64,000 nucleotides of DNA. It comes from Chrysomallon squamiferum. Lineage: Eukaryota > Mollusca > Gastropoda > Neomphalida > Peltospiridae. The DNA is taken from contig CM022679.1 in NCBI GenBank assembly GCA_012295275.1, forward strand, positions 7,582,169-7,646,168, written 5' to 3'. A program made the position numbers and the translations under genes. Below are positions 1-13,375 of the stretch, piece by piece. Each line of letters begins with the position of its first letter. Within the stretch, counting starts at the first letter, position 1. The notes beneath the pieces are model-generated. The model worked only from the letters and a program-made list of their open reading frames with translations, had not been told where the DNA came from and made no database searches.

Positions 1-839
1 TTTGTCCCTCGCGCTGTCATTCGTCGAAAGTAGCTGTATTGGCTAAACATTATTGTACTGCATTCAATCGCGAAGTTAATTTAAAAAGCGAAATTTGAGA
101 TTTCACTTTATCAACAGAACTTCAAATGTGAAGCCTAAAGAAAGCTGTTTTCAAGTCTGCCTAAAGACTTCGCTTTCTTTGTAATTTCTAAAAGTGCTTT
201 TTTTTATTATATCCTTGTACTTAATTCTCCTTTGATCGCAATCCGCTTTCGTATTATAAATTTGGAAAAAAAAAAAAAAAAAAAAATTAAATTACGTAAG
301 TCACGTGACACTGTGCTATATTCTCGACGACAAACTGGGCTGTGTACTTCCTTTACTTTTACGTAACACGGTAAAACTTGAATATATTCTTTAAGATACG
401 ATTTAATTACATTGTCTGAGCAAAAATTAAAGAAGGAAATCTCATTATGAGAAACACAGCACTTTTCTTGTAAGCGTCAGACCAAATAAAAACCAGATTC
501 AGCTCCGCTCTCTGGATGGAAATGAACGACGACAGTGTCGTTGGAGTGCGCAGACGTCTGCAGTCGGTGCGAATGTTAAAACGCGTCTGTGTGACCATCA
601 TTAACACGAACCTAATCAGCGGACAGAAGTGATGCTTTCAGTGTAACTCAGTTTTTTCTATGTCTTCAGATGCACACGTCAGTGATGTCGTCTGGCTTGG
701 CATCGTACAACAAAGCAAACTTTCGGAAGACGTGAACAGAACACGAACAGACGATTTAACCATAGTCGAAATCTGTTACAGAGTTCCGTGAATTAACGTA
801 ATATTATTTACAAGTAGTGAAAGCTTTTATTTATCTTTA

Positions 840-872
<33 letters not shown>

Positions 873-1102
873 TGGGAAATATTTTGAAATACACAGTATA
901 TTAATCGGATTTTTTTTTTTTTTTTTTTTTGAGTTTTGAATTTTGTTGTTGTTTTGTTTTTGTTCTTAAATTAAATTTTGGTTTGACTAAAGATAACGAA
1001 TGTTTAATTTTTTTTTTTTTTTTAGATGCCACCAATGGAAGACTGATCAGTGATACCATTAAAAAAAAAAAAAAAAAAAAAAAAGACAACGCAGACGACG
1101 TC
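1..1102 (+). other. 5' flank and possible 5' UTR of gene A
   Basis: No gene is visible. The stretch carries poly-A runs at 269-286 and 841-870 and poly-T at 909-930 and 1009-1023. The last poly-T tract runs directly into TTTAG at 1021-1025, which looks like a splice acceptor for a leader exon. A six-codon upstream ORF (1026-1046) and a 20+ base poly-A run (about 1061-1084) lie between there and the start codon. I could not identify a core promoter. Confidence 0.5.
1026..1046 (+). other. Short upstream ORF before the gene A start
   Basis: An ATG at 1026 opens six codons (MPPMED) and closes at TGA 1044-1046, in a different frame from the receptor start at 1103. If the leader exon begins after the TTTAG at 1021-1025, this ATG would be the first in the mRNA and could lower translation of the receptor. 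The arrangement is seen directly; any regulatory role is inference. Confidence 0.3.
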
Positions 1103-1855
1103 ATGTCGACTCAGACGCCATCAGATCTCAGCTTCAACAACACGTCTGAGGAGGAGGAGGACTTGCCGCCCGGGCACGCCCCGCTGTCGGTGCCCCTGTA
1201 CCTGCAGGTGACGATCATAACGATGTACTCTCTGATCGTCATTCTGGCTCTTGGCGGGAACATCATCATCTGCTTCACCATCCTGCGCGCGAGACGAATG
1301 AGAACCGTCATCAACCTCTTCATCGTCAGCCTGTCAGTCAGCGACATCCTCATGGCGCTCTTCTGCATTCCCTTCACCTTCGTAGCCAACCTCGTCCTCA
1401 ACTACTGGCCCTTCGGGGACTTCCTCTGTCCCGTCGTGACGTACCTGCAAGTCGTCATGGTGTTTCTCAGTTCGTTCACCCTCACGGCCATCAGTCTGGA
1501 CAGGTACGTGGCCATCATTTTCCCCATGAGACAGAAACTCACGAAAGGACCGGCGCTCGTCATAATAGCCGTTATCTGGATACTTTCCTTTGTGATTCCA
1601 ATTCCCACGGGACGCTACTCCAGCACGCACAAGTACGTCAACGTGTCCACCGCGCCGACATTCTGCGAAGAAATATGGCCGCTGGAGTCGGCCAGAAGGA
1701 TTTACAGCACGTCTCTGCTAATTCTGCAGTACGTCGTCCCGCTGTTAATCATGATCGTGGCGTACGGGCAGATCATCATCGTCATCTGGATGAACAAGAC
1801 CCCAGGTGAAGCCGTCACGTCAAGAGACCAGAGAATGAACGAGTCGAAGAAAAAG
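1103..1855 (+). CDS. Gene A exon 1: luqin/RYamide-like neuropeptide GPCR, N-terminus to TM5
   Basis: Encodes residues 1-251 of a 389-aa class A (rhodopsin-family) G-protein-coupled receptor of the plasma membrane. Visible features: acidic N-terminus with overlapping N-glycosylation sequons at N12 and N13; TM1 with GGN (N53); TM2 with SVSD (D81); the NYWPFG stretch before C109, the TM3 cysteine; TM3 ending in DRY (133-135); TM4 with W159; ECL2 cysteine C188 as the likely disulfide partner; TM5 with P213 and Y221; then a short third intracellular loop. The TM2-TM3 region (CIPFTF, WPFG, CPVV, Q-VV, SLDRY) resembles luqin/RYamide receptors as I know the family; tachykinin or NPY-like receptors are the alternatives. 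The exon ends in phase 0 at AAG|GTATAT. The ATG at 1103 has G at -3. The frame stays open upstream to 929 but only through poly-F and poly-K, so I prefer 1103. The exon is far more GC-rich than its surroundings. The GPCR call is near certain; the ligand class is inferred. Confidence 0.93.
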
Positions 1856-2195
1856 GTATATTGGTCAATAGTTTTGTAAATGATTAATAACGAGTTTCTA
1901 TTTGTGAAAAGGTAGCAGCAGCTGCCAGAGATGTCTTCGCTGTTTAACCCTCGTTTAGAGTCTGAAATCACTGGCAGCTGAAACAACCACAAAACATTAG
2001 CAATTAATGGACCACGACGTTTTGTTAGATTTATATTGTAATGTCTTGGTAAAGTGCAGCAATATTTCAGCTTGATTCATTCTTTGACCATAATTATCAT
2101 AATTATCATCAGTTATCATCTGTCTTTATCATTATTTTCGATATTGATATTGTGTTTCGTTATTGTTAATATTACAGCTTTTATTATTGTTGTTG

Positions 2196-2245
<50 letters not shown>

Positions 2246-3201
2246 TTGCAATCAAAATACGTTTTGAAACTCGTAAAAACGGACCATCTTTTACGACCTT
2301 TATTCCAATTTCATTTTATAGAAGTAAAAAAAAAAAAAATATAAAAAATATTAAAAAAAATCTTTCTTTCCTGTTGCTATTCATGTGGTTAATAAAAATA
2401 ACTCAAAATAAAACTTTCACAGGCACGAAAATAGCAATCATAATTTCAAACCAGCACCAGAGATTTAATTTATAAATGTTATTGATCTCTGCTGCCTCGT
2501 ACATTCTGTCTAATGTCAAACCGCACAACGTCGTCTCTGGCATGATTTCCATCACAGACGCAAAGTGTTTTCGCTAGCAGCAGCCTGTACGTTGTTTTCT
2601 GAGTCCCAGTTACATCACTGTCAATTTCGACCGTCACCGTGAACCGAATGCAAACAAATTAGCAGTTTTTTGATGGTTCTAATTTGTTTAGGTATCACTA
2701 ATAATACAAGAATGATCTGTGGGTGCATTGGTTATTCAGAACAGATAAAGATATCAGTGTTGTTGTAAAGAGATTTCTTTTATTTAGTTGTGTGTTTGTG
2801 ATTTATGACTGCAGGTTCGTATATATATATATATGTGCATGTATGTAGGTATGTAGGTGTTTAGATAGGTAGGCAGGTAGACAGAAGTGACACGTTGTAA
2901 TTATATGCTTGCTGTGTATATGTTTGTGTATGTGTTTGGGTGTGAATGTATGAATGTATGTATATATGTGTGTATGTGTGTATGTATGTGTGTATGTGTG
3001 TGTATATATGTATGTATGTTTTTCAGAAGCCTTTCAGCCTATCAGTCCTTCTGATAGAATATCTGCGTACTTTGACTAGTGTGTATTAATATTTAAGTGA
3101 ATTTTGACATAATTATGTGATGAAAATTGAAGACAGTTTGTAAGAATGCAGAATATTCATTTATTTGTATCGTCATCCGAATCATCATAATCATCATCAT
3201 A

Positions 3202-3254
<53 letters not shown>

Positions 3255-6200
3255 CGAAAGAAAACAATAGAGCTGAAGAGCAAACTACCTCACATAACTA
3301 AAAAAAAAAAAAAATAAAAAAAAAAACTTTCAGCAAAATTGTCTTTGGCAATGTTACAACAAAAAAAAAAAGTTATTATGTTCACAACTGGCTATTTGTG
3401 GACCAACAACAAATGGTTTCATATTGTACAAAAGTAGAAAGTTTTTACAGTAAACAATTAGAACGAAAAGTGAGTAGCAATCTTACGATAGCTCGGGCAA
3501 ATTTAACAGATGCTAGACTTTTAGAAAACGTACTGAGAGTAGTCGTTCTTCTGTCTTCAAGCAGATTGTTATCTTCCTACGGTAACTTATCTATTAGATT
3601 AACGTTCTTCTTGCTAAAAAGAAAAGGAAGTATAGAGGTGTTCTTTCACGTTATGGCCTCAATCAAAAAAAACAAATCAAGTGTTAAGCATCGGCTGAGC
3701 AACGAAATTAAATGGCACGTAAACTGTGAAGAAGATTGGACTGAATTCAGTTACGTTTAAACCAGGTGACGTTCGTTGCCTTGAAACGTACTGGCTGACC
3801 TCAAAGATACACAGCAGTAGCGCTGTTCTAAGACATAACATAGCTGTCGAGAGCGGCTCAATGTTTTTCTTTCAGGAGGATCGATCTCGCGACCCAACGA
3901 ACCACAGTCCTAACTGTTCTGCCTTCTTTTCTTACGACTAAACATAAAGTGAGATACTCAAGTACAAATAAATATATTTCTATCTACATGAAGCTAGTTT
4001 CTTGTTTCCGATCTCTGGCGTACGATGGTAGTTTCCTGTGAAAGGAAAAACATCTTTTTACAAGGTTTCATACAGCAGAGAATTTACCTCTTTGTTAAAC
4101 TAGATGTCCGTAGGAAGCAGTCAGTTTAGTTCAACGTCAACTTAGTTTTTTTAATTAGAGATAATCGTGTTATTTTGTACGCTTTCAGTTCGCAGTGTCT
4201 TGCAATTTTACTATCACCAGTTCTGTGATTCCTGCAGGCAACGTGATCGCAATCATGTAAGCAGCATATAGCTAATTTTGTTGTCGTGTTTAGGATTTAT
4301 TTAAATCGAGGTTTATAACCCGTTTACCCGCTTTTGAGGTTTTCAGATTATATATATATATCACTTTGATGTGATAAAATGAAACACACAAAGTTCTAGC
4401 TATCTTGCAGAGTTAAAAGAAAATATATCGGTAAAGATTTGCGTCTAATTCGGAAACCTATCTTCACATCAAGCTTCCCTTTGTAACACAACACATTAAT
4501 GCCAAGCATTCATTACAATATCATGTGTAGTCAGTGTTCATGCACATTTATCCAGCCTCTGACATATCTGAGTCTCTTATCATAAACAGAATATTTAAGT
4601 GGTTTTTCGAATGTTGGTAAATAAATGCCATCTCCCTAACATTTACGACCCCGTTTGTTACAACACTGGCGTAGACAGAGAGATAATTAATATGTTTTTC
4701 CTAATCGTTTTTCTGACAGAATATATTAGTTACGTACGTCGATGCTTGTTCAGATATTACGCAAGACGTTAATGTTACGACCTGAAAGAGAAGAGATCAT
4801 CATTTAAACTCATTAGTCTTGTCTTTCTGAATCCGTCTGGATTTCACGATATGAAATATAGCATTTATTCTGAAGGTGGCACTTAAGAAAATGAATTAAT
4901 TTAAATTTAAAAAAATTAATAAATAAATAAAAAGTTGTTGGGAAGTGTCATTATTATGATCATGATAAAATAAAAAAAAATAAAAGAAGAAAAAAGTAGT
5001 AGTAGTAATATTCCGCTCAAAATTTCAATTAACGCTATTGATCGTTTTTCTGAAATAAGTCTTCAGAAAGTTTCACTATCGATTATTTAAACTGAAATTC
5101 TCTTAATCTGTACACTTCGACGTAGTTATATAAATTTATCAAATGCCAACAGTTTAATTAATGTTGTATTTTGATTTCTTGATCATTTTATTTATTTATT
5201 TTATTTATTTATTTATTTATAGTTTGCATTATGCTGTAAGACTATTGTTGTTGTTTATTTGTTGTTTGTTTGTTTTTGTTTAGACATTCAAATGATTCAT
5301 CGAAATAGGTCACAAGTCATAACTCTATTCTAATCTTAAAAGATATTTGTCTGATCTTTGTGACCTTATTTCTAAAATTTGTCATACTGATGACTTTACA
5401 TTTTCCTGCACAGAATAAATCACTAAGTCTTACACTTGAAGTTGTTTTGTCATACATAACAGCATCCATAAAACCTAATTAAATACTGCTTCGTTAAAGG
5501 TAGGAAAAATGCTCGATACAGTTGCAGGCAGTATCTTAAAAGCTGTATATATATATATGAATCAATTAAATAACTTTTTGTTTTGTTTTGAGTTTAATAT
5601 AATTCATTTACATTTATTTATTATATATTTCTACTGCTTTCGAGCTAAAGTTGACACTTGCTAAATGACAGGAAAATTACATATTAATTACAAGTATAAT
5701 TATAATACATATTATCATTTATCATTTATCTGTTTCTCTGTCCGTTTTATCTCCAGTTCTGACTACATATCGTACTTCTGTTATTTTTGTTGTTGTTGTT
5801 AGTTTGTTAGTTTGTTTGTTGTTTTTCTGCCTATCTTCTCTCTATCTTTTTAAAACTCTTTCTATCTTTCTTTAAACACTTTCAGATATACCAACCCACC
5901 CACCTAAAATTCCTAAATTCAGTTTCGTTTGAAACCCACACACATACATCACCATACATTACAATCATTTCCTGGAGAAAAACCCGCTTTTTATTTGAAT
6001 TCAGTGAAACGTTTCACTTTTGGGGAAAAAAAACACCCCAAAAAACAAACACTCAAAGCTGTAGATTTTTGTATCAAATGTTACTTAGTTCCATGATCAA
6101 ATGATACTTTAAACTCGTCCAACTCATTAAACAGAGAAAAATCTGCTCAAACGAAGAGAAAGCTGAAATATTACCTGAAGCTGTTCTATCACCTGCACCA

Positions 6201-7895
6201 CATAACATACCAAAATAAGATAAAACTCTAGCATAAAACATTTCGTCTTTGTTCCTAGTTCTTTTTTAAACAAAGTTTACTTTACCTTTTTTTTTTTTTT
6301 TTTTTTTTTTTTTTGCGACATTCCCTTCGGATACAATTACATTCCAACTGAAATGGTCCAGCAGACAAAAATTTAAAACAATTTTTTTTTTTTTTTTTTT
6401 TTCGTTAAAACAACACAGACTCGAGATTGAGTAATGTGATGTCGTTCTGTGTTCACTGACGAATTGTGTATAGAAAGCAGGATTAAGTTTGTAGAATTAG
6501 TCTCATCAATCATCTCGGGAACTGCTTAAATTCAGTCTCGTTTAAAACAAATAGAAACTTTAAATGTGTTGAGTGAAAGCTGTACCTACTGAAGTTTATA
6601 AAAAAAAAAAAAAAAAAAAAATCAATATAATCGTTGTTTCTTAATTTAAATCTTTTATTTATTTATTTTTCTATCTCCTACTGATTCCTAATTTTTTTTA
6701 TTATTATTATTTTATTATTATTTTAATTATTTTTTTATTTTATTATATATTTTTTTTTTTATAATTTTTTTTTTTTATTTTTTTTTTTTTTTGTTATTGA
6801 ATATTAAAGAATAATAAGATTTTTATTAATAAACATTTTTTTTACAGCTCATGGTTATTATTTTTAAAACTGATGAATTATAGAATTTTTTTTTTTTTTT
6901 TTTTTTAACAAACCAATATTAAAAGCTGTTTCTCATTTAATTTCATGACTAGCTGAGTCTGATCAATCGCTGAGTTACTGATACTGTCAGTGAGTTTGTT
7001 CCTGCTCACTAAATCATAAATAAAACACGCGGTTAACACGTGACATGACTGACTATTCAACTGGAATGTAAATTATTAAGCGACTCGACACCGTAAAACA
7101 TCAAAATAGATTTTGTAATCAAACTTCACGTATCTGCACGTGCAAATGTCGCGACATTCCCTGGACAGCTTACACTAATTTTGTAAGTTTCAGTTTCAAT
7201 GATCTAGAGACCGTGAGTTCGAATCTCAGACACCACCAGCTCGTTACAGTTTTAAAAATATAAATCGTACTCAAAAAAAAAAAATAATAATAATATTATT
7301 GTGAATAGATTAATGGATGGAATGGAACAAGTTATTTTCCCGAACATTAACTATTTTTTTTTTTGTTGTTTTTTATTTTATTGGGTTTTTTTTGTTTGTT
7401 TGTTAGCTTTTTTTATGCTTTTGTTGTTGTTGTTTTTTATTTTTATTTTTTTTTTTTTTATTTTTTTTTTTTTTTTTTTTATTGTCTTCTGTTTTTTTTT
7501 TATTTTGGGGGGGTTTTTTTTGGTTTATTTTTTTATTTTTTTTTTTTTTATTTTTTTTTTTTGGTTTCTTTTTCTTCTCATCGGATTCATGTGTAGCCAT
7601 TTGTTTCTGAATTAATTTAACGATGTTAGGACACAACGTTTATATGAGTTTGATGTAAACCACAAAATCTCATGAATTATTTATGTTCTAAATATGAGAT
7701 TAAAAATGTTACCTAGTGCACCAGCCAGATGCTTGAAAAAGCCGACAAAAAAAAAAAAAAAAAAAAAAAAAAAGAAGATTAGAATCATTTATTTGTAAAT
7801 CAATTTTCTGATAAAATCTAAGAAGTTAAATATTTTCTCTTTTTATTAAATTATTTGCAACTGATAAGAAATTGTAATAAAAAAGATATATCGTT

Positions 7896-7940
<45 letters not shown>

Positions 7941-8745
7941 CTTTTTTTTTTTCTTTTCCTAAAAAAAAAAAAGAAAGAAAGAAAGAAAGAAAGAAAGAAA
8001 AAGAAAAGATAAAAGAAATCGTTTAGTTTGTGCGTTATGATAAGAATTCTGTTGTTTTCAGAAAAGTGGATATTTGCTGTTATATTCAAACTTCTATTAA
8101 TCAAGCCAAAAAACAAAAAAAAAGTCATTTAGTTTGTGTGTTATGATGAATTCTGGAGTGTGTTTTTTTTTTTTCAATACATATCGAGGTGTGTTATCGC
8201 TTGTTGTACGTGCAGATTTAATTCAGACAAGACAGAAATTTGATAAACGTTATTCCAATATCAGATTATCTCCCAACCAGTCTGTCACTCAAAAATCTAC
8301 AACTCATTTACCCCAAAACAGATCACGGGATAAAGGCATACAGATACCATTTGTAGCTAGATTTGAGGAGCGCAGATTTTGTGGGAGGAAAAAAAAAAAA
8401 AAAAAAAAAGACAAATTCTTCCTGGCTAATGAAATCAGCCAACAGAGAATATAGTGAGTTAATGTGTTTGTAATGAACAGAAAGTTACGTGTTTCGTAAC
8501 CACTGGATTTTCTCGCCTTCTGCCAATCGCTTCCTTTACCAAAATCAATCTTTCGTACACGAAATTATTTCAGCAATCTGTTGTTTAATAAACACCCACA
8601 CACAAAACACACAAGTAAGGTTAGCTGAGGTCAGAATCACGTATGTATTTTGAATACCTGTTTTTAGTGAAACATTAACCTTTTATCTGTTTTTGTTCTG
8701 CTTCATTACCATTTTCTTTCTATATGTATGTCTCTGTGTTCTTCC

Positions 8746-8813
<68 letters not shown>

Positions 8814-10581
8814 CTTGTTATTTATATCAGTTACATCATGTGCATCACCTTTGACATTAATCAGTTCAAATTCATTACAAATTACGGCAAGGGCTTCATT
8901 TAGTGGGAACGTGTTCTTGACACTAATGGCTGCAGTTAAATTAATGAAGCCGAAATCACAACAGCTAAACGAGTATAGTCAGTGGATCACTTGCGTCAGT
9001 GAATGGTCCAGCTTTTGACGCCAAGTCTGCATTTCACAGTTAAATAAGCATTAAACTGCATTAAAAGCTTTCTGCGTCCGTTTGTCCGTTTTGCTGGTCG
9101 AAAAACTATATCGAAAACACTCTTCGATCAAAATGTCAAAACCTTTGTTAAGTGAAAACCCGTGTATCAGTCCAATATACAATCAAGCGGTTTTGTACAA
9201 GAATTACGTTCTGTGTGTGTTTGACACGCGCCGCCTTGTTTTCAAGAGCACCCCTGTATTATTGAAACTCGCAATAAACCACGACAGAACAACACACTGA
9301 AGACAAGTTAGGAACCAACCGCTCAGTTTTACAGTTACCAGACTCCAGACAATACAGACTGTTGATATCTTTTCATTTACGACTTGTGTTTTTTCAATAA
9401 TACGTAATTCTACGATTCATTCTGCTGTTTTTAATGCAAATGCAAATGAAAACTAATTGTGAGTGACATGCAGATATGTGAAATGGTTAAAAAGCATTAT
9501 AATTTTGATAAGAATAACTACATGTTCTATCTTTTGTAATTTAGATTAACCCCCTGAGCAGCCTGTCACGTACAAGTTGATTTTTATCTTTTTTCCCCAT
9601 TCCAAAGCCTATTTTCACTTTTTTCCACGTATTATGTCAGATATTACAATTTATCAATATTTCAAAACCTGAAGACGTAAACATATTTTTATTTTCCCCT
9701 AACAGAAGATACAATATGAAATTTACATTCATAGTAGTAAACATGTATTTTTCACAAACAGCAGATAAGGTACGAAATTTGTTTTTCTCCACAAAACCGA
9801 TTTATATGAAACCAATCAGGTCGATGATACCGCTAGAAAAAAAAAAAAAAAAAAAAAAAGACAGCCTAATGCTGATTTGATTTATGACTCTCAGATAAAT
9901 TGGAATCTGACAAAAACAGCAAGCTGCAAAGCACGGCTATTGTGAATACGTCAGTTTTCAGACAAACGTGTCTTTGTTTTGAGAATACCACAATGATTAC
10001 TTTCTCGTCAGTATTTTTCACGTCGATACACCATATTGACAGATTTCCTTTACTTGCTACGCCTAAATTGCTAAAGAAAAAACAACTGATCATTAAGTAG
10101 GTGTGTGTCACCAGTTTAGAAAAACGAAAGAAAGAACAACATAAACCCGCACGCACGCAAATGACGATAGACATATAAAATTATACACCTACACAGCTTT
10201 ACCCCGTTTATATATAAATAACCATCCAATTACCCACACGCACACACAGTCTGTCTCTGAGTGTGGGTGTGTGTGGGTGTGTATGTGTGTATATGTAGTA
10301 TATGTAGCATGTACATAGGTATATACATAAAAATATATACACACAAATACATTTATATACACATACATACAAACTGTAAAATACACACACAAAGGCATGT
10401 AAGTGAGCCGGAGATATAAATTTGAGAAAAAGTAATCGCCATTTGTTTTCTAAATCAGTATTTGCTTTACTTCAGTTTTGTAATATAATAACATACATTT
10501 ATCCAATACGAACAATATACGTAACAAAGATTTCTCCTATATGTACTTATTATTTATTTTACTATTTTGTGTGTGTTTCAG
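1856..10581 (+). other. Single 8.7 kb intron of gene A (phase 0)
   Basis: Donor GTATAT and acceptor TTTCAG bound an AT-rich intron. It holds (TTA)n tracts near 2195-2245 and 3196-3251, a TATG/TGTA tract at 2820-3020, many poly-A/T runs (for example 6291-6315, 7345-7565, 7746-7773 and 7901-7952), a (TC)n tract at 8750-8807 and CA/TG/TA-rich DNA at 10220-10400. Open frames inside it, such as 3398-3760, show no family I recognise and are probably chance. A tRNA-like B-box fragment lies near 7215. Confidence 0.9.
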
Positions 10582-10998
10582 ATAACGAAGATGATGCTCA
10601 TGGTTGTTATTATATACGCCGTGTGCTGGCTGCCTCTGAACGTCATCAACGTCATCGGCGACATCGACCCCAGCATCTACGACGGCAAACACATGAACAT
10701 TGTGTGGATGATCGCCCACTGGCTGGCTATGAGTAACTGCATGTACAATCCCATAGTCTACTGCTGGATGAACTCGAAATTCAGACAGGGATTTGTCCGC
10801 GCGTTCAGCTGCTTGCTATGCAGATTCAAACAGCTCAGCCAGTCGGACGAAATCATGAGGATGAATCGACAAAGTACTTACATGACGTCCGCGTCAACTC
10901 ACAGTTACAGACGACATTACAAGCTGCACGACAGCACAGAGGGCAGTCCTCTGACGCACAGAGGTAACGGTCACATAGAGCTGTCCAAAGCGTGTTGA
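10582..10998 (+). CDS. Gene A exon 2: luqin/RYamide-like neuropeptide GPCR, TM6, TM7 and C-tail
   Basis: Encodes residues 252-389 and the TGA stop of the receptor begun at 1103. It opens after a pyrimidine/GT-rich tract and CAG with ATA-ACG-AAG, in phase 0, so the joined protein reads ...SKKK|ITKMM... TM6 carries CWLP (C266, W267, P269), with Y rather than the usual F at position 6.44. TM7 carries WLAMSN and NPIVY (N307-Y311), followed by a KFRQGF helix-8 start. C328 and C331 (CLLC) are plausible palmitoylation sites. The tail is rich in S, T, R and H, with many possible phosphorylation sites, and ends in KAC. By hand alignment, about 40 of the first 71 residues match the second exon of gene B. 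No further coding exon is needed, since 389 aa is a normal length for the family. Confidence 0.93.
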   Translation: MTKMMLMVVIIYAVCWLPLNVINVIGDIDPSIYDGKHMNIVWMIAHWLAMSNCMYNPIVYCWMNSKFRQGFVRAFSCLLCRFKQLSQSDEIMRMNRQSTYMTSASTHSYRRHYKLHDSTEGSPLTHRGNGHIELSKAC

Positions 10999-11250
10999 TG
11001 TTTGTTTGTCCTCACGTGGCGTGGTGTCCACGTAAAAACAAAAGCTGTCCAGAACCATCAGATCAGCTGAAAAGCGTCAAATGATTGCTGCCTCCATTCG
11101 AAATGTCCGGTTTAAAGATGGCCTCGTCTTGACTGTGAGAAAGAGGACAATCAGCAGCATTCAAAAAGGCGACTGATGTTATTTCTGAAGGCAAAAACAA
11201 CCGTCGCAGCATCAGTGTGGAAGAGAACAAAACTCAGTTGTTTTGCTCAG

Positions 11251-11256
11251 ATTAAA
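11251..11256 (+). promoter_or_regulatory. Candidate poly(A) signal ATTAAA for gene A
   Basis: An ATTAAA hexamer lies about 250 bp past the gene A stop. AATAAA at 12481 is a stronger hexamer but about 1.5 kb away. The choice cannot be settled without transcript data. Confidence 0.25.
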
Positions 11257-12210
11257 GACTATCAAAGAGTGATAAAAAAAAAAAAAAAACACCCATGAAA
11301 TATCTGATTTGAGACAGTTTGAAAGTTTCCTTAATTTGCAACAATGTGGTGGACAAAATCGATAAATTGTAAACACAAATCAAAGTTCAAAGACAGATTC
11401 GGAGTACGCACTGAGACTATGAAAGATTAATGAGTTGTATTAATATAACCAAAAATCGATACATTTATGTATGACAGTCTAACAATCAGTTATATTGAAA
11501 GGTTAAGACTCAAATATTACTTTCCAATTCTGTAAGATTCCTAAAGTCACTTTTATTTACAGTTCTTTTTGATATGTTTATGTTTTTTATGTAATGGTCT
11601 TTAAAGAAGGGTCTATGGAATACTCAACTGGAACTCTACTATTAACAGTATATTTTATTAGGGAATACAAAATCAGATTTAAAGAACAGTTCATGATATA
11701 ATCACCAAAGTGAGAGAAAAAAACACACCAAAAAACACCACTAGCATCTTGACGGGCAAATGAAACAATGGGTACAAATATTTATTTCATTTGATAAAAT
11801 AATTGACGTGTATTATTTACTGCTGTACTTTTCTGAAAACTTTATTTCTTATAGTTACGTTGTTATTGATTTCTTTTTTTTTTTTTCAAATAATTCTACT
11901 TTCAGTTTCGTTTTGTTTTGTTTTGTGATATAAAACGTATTCACGTACAATGACTGGTTTTGTAAAACAACAATGGTGCTCGTGTTAAAAAGATTGTTAA
12001 TATATAACCATCGATATATGTATCTGTTGTTTTGTTTTCCTTACAAACATTACATATGTTCTGTATTTATTTATTTTTTTATTTAAAAAAGGGGTATAAT
12101 AAAAGTATTAGTGAAATACATCGAAGCAAACGATAATGCATTCCAAAATGATTTTAAAATTTTCTAAAATAAGAAAATATTTTCAAAATGAAGTCTGCGC
12201 TTTATATATT

Positions 12211-12252
<42 letters not shown>

Positions 12253-12704
12253 ACACTTTAAATTCAATTTTTAGACTTCTAAACGATTTGTTCATTTATT
12301 CAAACGACCAATTTTAACATTCTGACATTTTCATTTCATTGTCTGCTGAATACAGAGAAATGTAAATAATCCTTGGCATTCTGAGGATCAGTCGACCTTT
12401 TTCTATAATTTGTGTCGTCTGTCAATATTTTATTTTATTATTATTTTTTTAAAATATTTCTATGTACGAAATCGTATCAGAATAAAAAGACAAAAGTAAG
12501 CATCCTTTTTCCTTCGTCAGCTCGTTATTTTTATTTCTGTATTTTATTATTATTATTAAAGACTAATTAGAAACAAAAAGAAAAGCAACATCATGGAAGA
12601 TGTATCAAAAGTATTAAGACCGTTGACTTAAAACATTATATAAAATAAATGACACAACTACAATAATATATAAATATTATATGCATGCATATATATACAC
12701 TGAA

Positions 12705-12745
<41 letters not shown>

Positions 12746-13332
12746 AAATAGTAACTTTGCCTGAAGTATTATTAATTTTTTGTTCTTTTTGTTTTGTTTT
12801 TGTTTTTTGTTTGTTTTGTTGGCGTTTTTTTTTTTTTTATCTATATTATTTAATCTTTCAGTTGTTTATATTTTTATTTTTGTTTGTTATTTTTTTATTC
12901 GAAAATAAACATTGTAGATATATTCTGTATTTTCATTCACTTATTTTATTAAATATTGCACATAACATCTAATGCTTCAAGACTGAATTATCAAAGCCAG
13001 TTTTAAATGATCTGCATTCTTTGGGAAGGTAAATTTTACATTTATTCTGCTGCTAAGTGACAACAGCAATTAATGAAAAAAAGACAGCGAGGTTTCTCTC
13101 TCTCTCTCGTAAGAATCCTATATTTAACAATATTTTCTGCAGTTTTGATTTTTCTTATTAACAGAAGAAAAGGAAAAGTGAAAATCTGTTAGGAAGCCAT
13201 TAAACAACAATTCAGTATTTGTTTTTTTATTATTATTAGAATTTTATTTTTATTTTTAATCATTTATTTTATTTTTTTTTTTTTTTTTTAATTTTTTTTT
13301 TTTATTTTTTTTTTAATTATTATTATTAATTA

Positions 13333-13375
<43 letters not shown>

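Noticed and set aside
929-1102. N-terminal extension of the gene A receptor from an ATG at 929
   Set aside because: It would add about 58 residues of poly-F and poly-K made by homopolymer DNA, and an acceptor-like site lies inside it. The start at 1103 gives a normal GPCR N-terminus.
3398-3941. 120-aa and 71-aa overlapping open frames in the gene A intron
   Set aside because: No family signature, no domain pattern, low GC unlike the real exons, and they overlap in different frames; probably chance.
7301-7636. Poly-F/poly-K frames near 7.3-7.6 kb
   Set aside because: Translations of T-rich DNA with no complex sequence.
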